In this document: positions 6,773 through 11,669 of the stretch, in pieces
Numbering within the stretch: the first letter of the stretch is position 1
Layout of the letters: each line of letters opens with the position of its first letter
Source: Coriobacteriales bacterium
Lineage (GTDB): Bacteria; Actinomycetota; Coriobacteriia; Coriobacteriales; UBA8131
Assembly (NCBI GenBank): GCA_031274985.1
Contig: JAISPK010000126.1
Coordinates: 1 to 11,669 of the forward strand
Length of the DNA stretch: 11,669 nt
Reading direction: 5' to 3'
The notes under the pieces: generated by a model
Seen by the model: only the letters and a program-made list of their open reading frames with translations
Told to the model about the DNA's origin: nothing
Database searches by the model: none
Made by a program: the position numbers and the translations under genes

Positions 6773-6779
6773 AGTTATC

Positions 6780-7988
6780 TCAGGGTAGTTGTATGTACTT
6801 GCGCTTGCCAACCTGGAGCACCGCGCCCTTGAGGGCGGCAGCGGCCACATTGTAGCTGCGGGCCTCCTGCGCCTGGCCTGCGATCTTCACCCCACCGTTG
6901 TCAATCAAACGCCGAGCATCGCTCGCCGATGAGGCCAGGCCGGTTTGGGTAAGCAACACGGGCAGATAGACCTCTCCGGCGGCATCCAACACCACATCTC
7001 CCTCATAAAGCTCGATATCCTCAGGGAGTTCGTGCAGCTTAAACACCTTGTCAAAGGCCTCTTCTGCCACTCTGGCTGCGTCGGTTCCCCAGTACTCGGT
7101 GACGATATTGGCTGCCAGCTCCCGTTTTGCTTTGTTGGGATGCAGGGTCTCGTCAGCAAGGGCAGCAAGACGAGCCTCGATCTCTTCAAGGCTAAACGAA
7201 GAGGTGAGATAAAAATAGCGGGGCATCAACTCGTCCGGTATGCTCATGACCTTGCCAAACATCTCGGCAGGCTCATCGTTGATGCCGATGTAATTGCCGT
7301 AGGATTTTGACATCTTCTGTTTGCCGTCGGTGCCTTCCAGGAGAGGCAGGGTCAGGCACACCTGCGGCTCCATGCCGAGCTTTTCCATCAACTCGCGCCC
7401 GGCCAGGAGGTTGAAGAGCTGGTCGGTGCCGCCAATCTCTACATCGGCTTTTATCACCACGCTGTCATAGGCCTGCATCACCGGATACAGGAATTCATGG
7501 AGCGCTATGGACTGTTCGTTCTTGTAGCGATTGGCAAAGTCATCGCGCTCAAGGGTGCGTGCCACGGTAAATTGCGAGGCAAGCTTGAGAATCTCCCCCA
7601 GATTAAGCGGCGTGAGCCAGCTGGCGTTCCAGGTGAGTTCGGTTTTGTCTTTGTCGAGTATCTTAAAGGCCTGATTCACATAGGTCTGGGCGTTTTCTGC
7701 TATCTGTTCAGGCGTCAGCGGCGGCCTTGTGGAGTTGCGCCCCGAAGGGTCGCCGATAAGCGCAGTGCCGTCGCCGATGATCAAGACCACCTGATGGCCC
7801 AGATCCTGCAGCTGGCGCAGCTTGCGCAGGGGCACGGCGTGGCCGAGATGAAGGTCGGGAGCGGTGGGGTCAACACCCAGCTTTACCCTGAGCGGTGTAC
7901 CCTTTTTGAGCTTATCCTTGAGCGCTTGCAGTGGAACCACATTTGCGTCGCCGCTCAAAAAGACTTTGACTTGCTGTTCGATATCCAA
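6780..7988 (-). CDS. tyrS: Tyrosine--tRNA ligase, type 2
   Basis: This cytoplasmic 402-residue class I aminoacyl-tRNA synthetase charges tRNA-Tyr. The ATP-binding signature is HLGH at 47-50 in DPTAPDLHLGHAVPL, and the second signature is KMSKS at 225-229, followed by YGNYIG. Tyrosine-site segments QAYDSVVIKADVEIGGTDQ (about 172-190) and IGDGTALIGDPSGR are present. The C-terminal 65 residues form an S4-like RNA-binding domain (DARRLIDNGGVKIAG). The HLGH/KMSKS pair and the length fit the type 2 enzyme found in many bacteria, not the E. coli-like type 1. The start is TTG at 7986-7988, supported by GGAGGG at 7994-7999, 5 nt upstream. The leader before it is too short for a T-box, so transcription is probably not controlled by uncharged tRNA in cis. 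Divergent from galE. Confidence 0.97.
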   Translation of the reverse strand: MDIEQQVKVFLSGDANVVPLQALKDKLKKGTPLRVKLGVDPTAPDLHLGHAVPLRKLRQLQDLGHQVVLIIGDGTALIGDPSGRNSTRPPLTPEQIAENAQTYVNQAFKILDKDKTELTWNASWLTPLNLGEILKLASQFTVARTLERDDFANRYKNEQSIALHEFLYPVMQAYDSVVIKADVEIGGTDQLFNLLAGRELMEKLGMEPQVCLTLPLLEGTDGKQKMSKSYGNYIGINDEPAEMFGKVMSIPDELMPRYFYLTSSFSLEEIEARLAALADETLHPNKAKRELAANIVTEYWGTDAARVAEEAFDKVFKLHELPEDIELYEGDVVLDAAGEVYLPVLLTQTGLASSASDARRLIDNGGVKIAGQAQEARSYNVAAAALKGAVLQVGKRKYIQLP

Positions 7989-7993
7989 GAAAA

Positions 7994-7999
7994 CCCTCC
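7994..7999 (-). promoter_or_regulatory. Ribosome binding site supporting a TTG start for tyrS
   Basis: GGAGGG on the minus strand, 5 nt before TTG at 7986-7988. There is no nearby in-frame ATG at a comparable distance, so the TTG is the best start and gives the expected N-terminus MDIEQQ. Confidence 0.75.
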
Positions 8000-8012
8000 A
8001 GAAGGTCGTTTT

Positions 8013-8041
8013 GTTACAGAAAAACCATTATAGGTTATGAT
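8013..8041 (+). promoter_or_regulatory. Candidate galE promoter
   Basis: GTTACA at 8013-8018 (4 of 6 to TTGACA), a 17-bp spacer and TATGAT at 8036-8041 (5 of 6 to TATAAT). Transcription would start near 8048, about 30 bp before the galE ATG. TATGATT recurs at 8051-8057, and a GGCGCC palindrome (8044-8049) lies between the two copies. Confidence 0.45.
8027..8032 (-). promoter_or_regulatory. Candidate -10 element of the tyrS promoter
   Basis: A perfect TATAAT on the minus strand, about 40 bp before the tyrS start. The sequence 16-18 bp further upstream (TCATAC and its shifts) is a poor match to TTGACA, so the -35 is weak. It overlaps the spacer of the divergent galE promoter. Confidence 0.5.
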
Positions 8042-8076
8042 TAGGCGCCGTATGATTCACAAAGAAAGGCGCACAA

Positions 8077-9066
8077 ATGAAGGTCTTCGTTGCCGGAGGT
8101 GCCGGTTACATTGGTTCTCACACAGTCTATGAATTGATCCGCGCAGGACATGAGGTCGTAGTCTACGACAATCTTTCTACGGGCCGCCTCGGTGCCGTGC
8201 ATCCAAAGGCGCGTTTTTATGAAGGCGACATTCTCGATAAAGGCCGCATCATCGAGGTGCTTAACTGCGAGCGTGCCACCGGTGCCGTTGACGTGGCCAT
8301 GCATTTTGCCGCCAAGCTTATTGTTCCCGAGAGCGTGTCTCAACCCCTGGAGTACTACCACAACAATGTGGAGGGGCTGCGCCAGATGCTGGTGGCTCTC
8401 GTTGAGACAGAGGTAAAGAACATCGTGTTCTCCTCTACTGCCGCCGTGTATGGAGACTCTGAACGCGGCGAGTGTTTTGAGGACGACCTCACCCTCCCTA
8501 TCAACCCTTATGGCGAAACAAAGCTGGCTGATGAGCGCATGCTCAAGTGGGCCGGCGAGGCGTACGGGCTCAACTCGTGCATATTTCGCTACTTCAATGT
8601 GGCCGGAGCCGATGCCACGCTCGAGATAGGATTGGACAAAGACCAGCTCACGCACCTTATTCCGCTCATTATGCAGGCTACCCTCGGACTGCGCGAAAAG
8701 CTCTCGATCTTTGGCAATGACTACCCCACACCGGATGGCACCTGCATTCGTGACTACATCCATGTGACCGACCTTGCAAAAGCCCATGTTCTGGGCGCCG
8801 AGTATCTCTATCAGCAGCAAGAGTCACTCCTGGTTAACCTGGGCAGCGGCAAGGGATACAGCGTAAAAGAAGTGGTGGATGTTGCCTCACAACTCTTTGA
8901 CTTTGCCTACGAATACGCGCCGCGCCGCGCGGGTGACCCGGCAAAACTCACCGCAAATATAACAAGAGCCCGAGAGCAGCTGGCCTGGCAGCCGATTCTC
9001 GGGCTCAAAGATATGCTACAAAGCGACCACGACTATCGTCAGAAGCTTTTGGAAGTTTCCCGGTAA
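8077..9066 (+). CDS. galE: UDP-glucose 4-epimerase
   Basis: This 329-residue NAD-dependent epimerase interconverts UDP-glucose and UDP-galactose, feeding the Leloir pathway and supplying galactose units for cell-surface polysaccharides. It has the Rossmann signature GGAGYIGSH at 7-15, YDNLSTG at 30-36, HFAA at 76-79, and the catalytic set S119/S120/T121 in SSTAAVYG with Y145 and K149 in PYGETK. Next come NVAGAD at 174-179, TPDGTCIRDYIHVTDLA (about 218-234) and a late RRAGDPAKL. These are standard for short-chain GalE and match it better than related dehydratases. Length is normal. ATG 8077 is preceded by GAAAGG with about 7 nt spacing. It is the only plus-strand gene here and diverges from tyrS. 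A long opposite-strand reading frame across it has no family features and is a shadow. Confidence 0.96.
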   Translation: MKVFVAGGAGYIGSHTVYELIRAGHEVVVYDNLSTGRLGAVHPKARFYEGDILDKGRIIEVLNCERATGAVDVAMHFAAKLIVPESVSQPLEYYHNNVEGLRQMLVALVETEVKNIVFSSTAAVYGDSERGECFEDDLTLPINPYGETKLADERMLKWAGEAYGLNSCIFRYFNVAGADATLEIGLDKDQLTHLIPLIMQATLGLREKLSIFGNDYPTPDGTCIRDYIHVTDLAKAHVLGAEYLYQQQESLLVNLGSGKGYSVKEVVDVASQLFDFAYEYAPRRAGDPAKLTANITRAREQLAWQPILGLKDMLQSDHDYRQKLLEVSR

Positions 9067-9097
9067 GTCGTAAATCGTAAGTCGTAAGTAGTCAGTA
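9063..9097 (+). repeat. Five-unit heptamer array at the galE stop
   Basis: Units GTAAGTC, GTAAATC, GTAAGTC, GTAAGTA and GTCAGTA run end to end from the galE stop codon. Because 7 is not a multiple of 3, the TAA triplets at 9064, 9071 and 9078 fall in successive frames, so all three plus-strand frames are closed within 17 bp. I saw no intrinsic terminator hairpin in the 47-bp gap to the convergent PBP gene. Confidence 0.8.
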
Positions 9098-9113
9098 ACT
9101 CAGCAGAAAACAA

Positions 9114-11222
9114 TCAGGGGTTGGAGCCGCTTCCGCCTCCGCCGCCTCCGCCGCCGCCGATGGGACTCCCTCCACCCCCGGGCGGTTCAGTTCCCGGATC
9201 AGGCTTGTCGGGGTCAGTTGGCTTGTTCTTTTCCTCTTCTTCCTTCTTCTTTCGCTCTTCTTCTTCTTTCAGGCGCTTTTCTTCTTCTTCCTTGCGTGCT
9301 GCCTCTGCGGCCGCATCTTTTTCTGCCTGAGTCATAAAGGAAGCGTCTGCCTTATAGGTTGGCGCGGCAGCCGTTGGAAACGCTATGTATTCCGCGCCCT
9401 CGAGTGCCCGGTTCATGTATCTGCTCCAGAAGGGGCAGACCATCTCTTCTGCGGTATATCCGGTATTGCGCTCTTCGCGGCACGCAAGCCACATCGCAGT
9501 AGAGAGCTGAGGGGTAAAGCCAACAAACCAGGCATCGCGATAATCCTCGGAGATGCCGGTCTTGCCGGCAGCATCATGGCTATACAGTCTGGCCAGATAA
9601 GCGGTTCCGGAGCTGAGGACGCCTTTCAAGACCTCCGTTGCTGCACAAGCTATCTCAGGAGTGAGTGCCTGCACGCCCTCAACCTGGTGCTCATAGAGGA
9701 TGTTTCCATCGCGGTCAAGAATCAGGGTGATGGGGGTAGGCTCAACATAGACCCCATTGTTGCCGATGGTTCCGTATGCCGATGCCATCTCAAGCGTGTT
9801 GACTCCCTGAGATCCCAGAATCACCGAATTTACCGGAGCCAGGTCGCTCTTGATGCCGCAGCGGTGAGCCACGTCAATTACCGGACCGGGGCCGATTGTT
9901 CTCACCACGCGCACAAAGGCGGTATTAGAAGACTTCCACGTGGCAGAAGCAAGGGTGAGATTGCCCAGGTTTGCGCCACCATAGTTGGCTACCTTCCAGC
10001 CTTCGTATTCGATGGTGGCCGAACCGGAGACCGGTGTTTGAGGCGAGTACCCCTGTTCGAGAGCCGCAATCATGCCAAAGGTTTTGAAGGAAGACCCGGG
10101 CTGGCGCCTCATGTCGGTTGAAGACGACCATTGATCGGTATAAAAATCCTTACCGCCACGCATAGCGAGAATGTAACCGTTACGTGGGTCTACTGAGGTC
10201 AGTCCCATTTCTACATCTGAAGCTACACCCTCTTCGCGTTCGGCACAGATCTCTTCGGCAAGAGCCTGCAGATTAAGATCGATGGTGGTATAGACCGTAA
10301 GACCGTTCTTAAATACGATATCCGTTGAGTATTGCTCCTCAAGGTAGTTGCGCACATACGAGGTAAAGTAAGGAACCCGGTAGATGCCGTCATCGGGCGT
10401 GTAGTTGATATTAAGATCAACCGTCGTATCCTGGGCCTCGCGGCATTGCTCTAAGGTGATGTAGTTATTGACATACATCCTTTCGAGGACATCATTGCGT
10501 CGGTTAAGAGCATTTTCGGGGTAGTAAACCGGGTTGTTATAGGTTGGTTGCTGAGGGATACCGGCGAGAAGGGCTGCCTCTGCAAGATTGAGTTCTGAGG
10601 CGGGTTTTGAGAAGTAGTGCTTTGAGGCAGACTGAATACCATAGGCTCCGTCACCATAATTGATGGTGTTGAGGTACATCATCAGCACGGTTTCTTTGCC
10701 ATAGGCTTTTTCCAACTCGATTGCGAGGTAGATCTCGCGAACCTTACGCTCGATGGTAATGTCATTTGCCTCTGCGCTGAGCACCGTCTGGCGCACTAAC
10801 TGCTGGGTAATGGTGGAGGCACCCTGGGTGCCGCCGCCCGTTAAGTCATTGACCATAGCACGGGCGATTCCGTAGAAATCAACTCCGTTGTGCTGCCAGA
10901 ACCGCTCATCTTCAATGGCGATAGTGGCGTTAAAAACAGAGGGAGAAACCTGATTGGCGTCTACTGGCTCTCGGTTTTCCATATAAAACTCGGCAAGCAA
11001 CGTGGTATGGTCGTTAGCGTAGACCCTTGTTTTTTCTGCCACATTGAAGTTCTCAAACTCGCTGATCGGCGGCACGTCTTGTAGCCATTTGTCTACCAGA
11101 GACATGGCGCCCGCTGCGCCAGCTCCCAGGATAAACAGCAGACCTACAAAAAATACCAGGAATACGAAAGAAGCTACCGGTTTCTTTTGTGTTGCTTTTG
11201 CTCTTTTGGTTCTCGATGCCAT
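9114..11222 (-). CDS. Class A penicillin-binding protein (glycosyltransferase 51 plus transpeptidase)
   Basis: This membrane-anchored enzyme both polymerises and cross-links peptidoglycan. I place the start at ATG 11220-11222 (MASRTKRAK; 702 residues) because GGGAGG at 11227-11232 precedes it; an ATG at 11294 would add 24 residues without such support. The order is a basic N-terminus, one membrane helix (about 16-40), then the GT51 domain with EDERFWQHNGVD at 104-115 (catalytic Glu E104) and GASTITQQLVRQ from 134. The transpeptidase has SxxK in PGSSFK (S377, K380), SxN in KSSNTAF (S431-N433) and KTG at 554-556. There are no PASTA repeats. The C-terminal 65 residues are low complexity: a Glu/Lys/Arg helix-like stretch (about 636-666), a Pro/Asp stretch, then a poly-Gly end. 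Convergent with galE. It resembles the PBP1a/PonA style of Gram-positive bacteria. Confidence 0.95.
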   Translation of the reverse strand: MASRTKRAKATQKKPVASFVFLVFFVGLLFILGAGAAGAMSLVDKWLQDVPPISEFENFNVAEKTRVYANDHTTLLAEFYMENREPVDANQVSPSVFNATIAIEDERFWQHNGVDFYGIARAMVNDLTGGGTQGASTITQQLVRQTVLSAEANDITIERKVREIYLAIELEKAYGKETVLMMYLNTINYGDGAYGIQSASKHYFSKPASELNLAEAALLAGIPQQPTYNNPVYYPENALNRRNDVLERMYVNNYITLEQCREAQDTTVDLNINYTPDDGIYRVPYFTSYVRNYLEEQYSTDIVFKNGLTVYTTIDLNLQALAEEICAEREEGVASDVEMGLTSVDPRNGYILAMRGGKDFYTDQWSSSTDMRRQPGSSFKTFGMIAALEQGYSPQTPVSGSATIEYEGWKVANYGGANLGNLTLASATWKSSNTAFVRVVRTIGPGPVIDVAHRCGIKSDLAPVNSVILGSQGVNTLEMASAYGTIGNNGVYVEPTPITLILDRDGNILYEHQVEGVQALTPEIACAATEVLKGVLSSGTAYLARLYSHDAAGKTGISEDYRDAWFVGFTPQLSTAMWLACREERNTGYTAEEMVCPFWSRYMNRALEGAEYIAFPTAAAPTYKADASFMTQAEKDAAAEAARKEEEEKRLKEEEERKKKEEEEKNKPTDPDKPDPGTEPPGGGGSPIGGGGGGGGGSGSNP
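9117..9310 (-). repeat. Low-complexity 3' end of the PBP gene
   Basis: On the plus strand this is a run of CCGCCT/CCGCCG-type triplets (about 9127-9160) encoding poly-Gly, followed by TCTTCC/TTC-rich triplets (about 9228-9292) encoding the Glu/Lys stretch. Such triplet tracts slip easily in replication, so tail length may differ between strains. This lies inside the PBP reading frame and does not break it. Confidence 0.8.
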
Positions 11223-11424
11223 TAAACCTCCCTTAACTCCAAAAATAGTAGCAGTTTTGTTGTAAGAGCAATCCTCTTGTAAAAAAACTGACACTATGGC
11301 CTTTTTAGCACTTATTCTTTCTCCTGAAACCTTAATTCAAACAAAAACAAAGAATTTTGCAAAAAACCAATGAAGAGAGCTGTCTGTGATTATCAGAGTA
11401 ATTGCCTTGGCGATTGTGGAAAAA
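11223..11424 (-). other. AT-rich upstream region of the PBP gene
   Basis: About 200 bp without a convincing gene. It holds several A- and T-runs and the PBP ribosome site (GGGAGG, 11227-11232). A promoter must lie here if the hairpin at 11420-11443 stops incoming leftward transcription. The best -35-like element I see is TTGAAT (minus strand, 11340-11335), but no good -10 lies at the right distance, so I do not call a promoter. Confidence 0.4.
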
Positions 11425-11443
11425 CCCCGAAGGGGAGTTTTTT
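11420..11443. terminator. Intrinsic-terminator-like hairpin, possibly bidirectional
   Basis: CCCC (11425-11428) and GGGG (11432-11435) form a short stem with a GAA loop. On the minus strand TTTTT follows directly (11424-11420), and on the plus strand TTTTTT follows after AG (11438-11443). The flanking A- and T-runs can lengthen the stem. It would best serve a leftward gene beyond the right edge, isolating the PBP gene. The GC stem is only 4 bp, so efficiency is uncertain. Confidence 0.5.
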
Positions 11444-11451
11444 ACATGAGC

Positions 11452-11495
11452 CGGGGGTGAAGCTGGCGCAAGCCAGCGAGGGGGCAAGGCCCCCT
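11452..11495 (+). repeat. Two-hairpin repeat element, copy 1
   Basis: This 44-bp unit is repeated at 11527-11570 with one mismatch. Read on the plus strand, it begins CGGGGGTGAA. A perfect 6-bp stem follows, GCTGGC/GCCAGC (11462-11467, 11472-11477), capped by a GCAA loop (GNRA class). Next comes a 7-bp stem AGGGGGC/GCCCCCT (11479-11485, 11489-11495) with an AAG loop. The first G-run (11453-11457) could compete for the C-run of the second stem. It looks like a REP-type extragenic palindrome or a mobile hairpin cassette. I do not recognise the family, and no transposase is in view. Confidence 0.75.
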
Positions 11496-11526
11496 TTATT
11501 GGCCCTTCCTGTTTCAATAAATAAAG

Positions 11527-11570
11527 CGGGGGTGAAGCTGGCGCAAGCCGGCGAGGGGGCAAGGCCCCCT
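11527..11570 (+). repeat. Two-hairpin repeat element, copy 2
   Basis: Same orientation as copy 1, 75 bp downstream, identical except one base in the first stem (A to G at 11549). That change turns a T-A pair into a T-G wobble, so the hairpin with its GCAA loop (11543-11546) is kept in RNA. The second stem (11554-11560 with 11564-11570) is unchanged. The flanks differ from copy 1 on both sides, so the unit has clear borders. Confidence 0.75.
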
Positions 11571-11622
11571 CTGTTCCAGGCTGCTATTCAGCGCTCCACT
11601 GCTATTCGACCCTGCGCTGCCC

Positions 11623-11668
11623 TGCAGCAAACCAGCTCTCAATAATTAATACGGCAATTTTTGCTGCA
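11623..11668. repeat. 9-bp perfect inverted repeat at the right edge
   Basis: TGCAGCAAA (11623-11631) and TTTGCTGCA (11660-11668) are exact reverse complements around a 28-bp AT-rich spacer. Bases just outside and inside the arms do not extend the match. It could be a regulatory dyad or RNA stem of a gene beyond the edge, or an element end. The window stops one base after it, so the context is missing. Confidence 0.55.
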
Positions 11669-11669
11669 A

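Noticed and set aside
7989..8060. T-box leader for tyrS
   Set aside because: The distance from the likely -10 to the start codon is about 40 bp, far too short for a T-box with specifier and antiterminator stems.
8041..8820. 259-codon open frame on the minus strand across galE
   Set aside because: It is antisense to a clear galE, has no recognisable family motif or good start context, and long antisense frames are common opposite biased codons.
11223..11294. 24-residue N-terminal extension of the PBP
   Set aside because: GGGAGG lies just before the ATG at 11222 and the residues after it form the usual basic end and membrane helix; the upstream ATG has no such support.
11332..11645. Overlapping small frames on both strands (76 and 91 codons) with internal peptide repeats
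   Set aside because: The peptide repeats only reflect translation through the two 44-bp hairpin elements; there is no ribosome site or family resemblance.

Overview
The window is about 11.7 kb of tightly packed bacterial sequence of moderate GC content. Nine genes are complete and one is cut by the left edge. All lie on the minus strand except galE. The gene content suggests an obligate or facultative anaerobe: it has an archaeal-type four-subunit, ferredoxin-linked 2-oxoacid oxidoreductase, a class A penicillin-binding protein with a Glu/Lys-rich and Gly-rich tail, and a NitT/TauT-type ABC importer. I would guess an anaerobic actinobacterium of the Coriobacteriia type, but this is inference from gene style and not a marker-based call. 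Many genes have a strong AGGAGG/GGAGG ribosome binding site, and these move several starts inward from the longest ORF.

Layout, following minus-strand transcription from right to left. (a) 11223-11669 has no gene. It holds two 44-bp direct repeats, each folding into two hairpins (one with a GCAA tetraloop), a terminator-like hairpin, a 9-bp inverted repeat at the right edge and an AT-rich region before the next gene. (b) 9114-11222 encodes a bifunctional class A PBP. It converges on galE (8077-9066, plus strand), with a five-unit heptamer array between them. (c) A short divergent promoter region separates galE from tyrS (6780-7988, TTG start). (d) A structured 130-bp gap leads to a nucleoside-type amidohydrolase (5336-6649). 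(e) A 142-bp gap with a 22-bp dyad and possible alternative leader hairpins leads to porG-porD-porA-porB (2151-5187). (f) With almost no gaps, the same strand continues into an ABC importer: lipoprotein binding protein, ATPase, and a permease that runs off the left edge.

How the genes fit together: the por genes encode a complete gamma-delta-alpha-beta enzyme that would oxidise pyruvate or a related 2-oxoacid to an acyl-CoA, reducing ferredoxin and using thiamine diphosphate. The ABC genes follow porB so closely that co-transcription is likely, which ties an unknown small-molecule importer to this enzyme. The NMT1/SsuA-like fold of the binding protein allows sulfonate-, nitrate- or thiamine-pyrimidine-type ligands. 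I saw no clear CRISPR array, tRNA, rRNA, integrase or insertion sequence. The most unusual material is non-coding: the twin two-hairpin repeats and the por leader.
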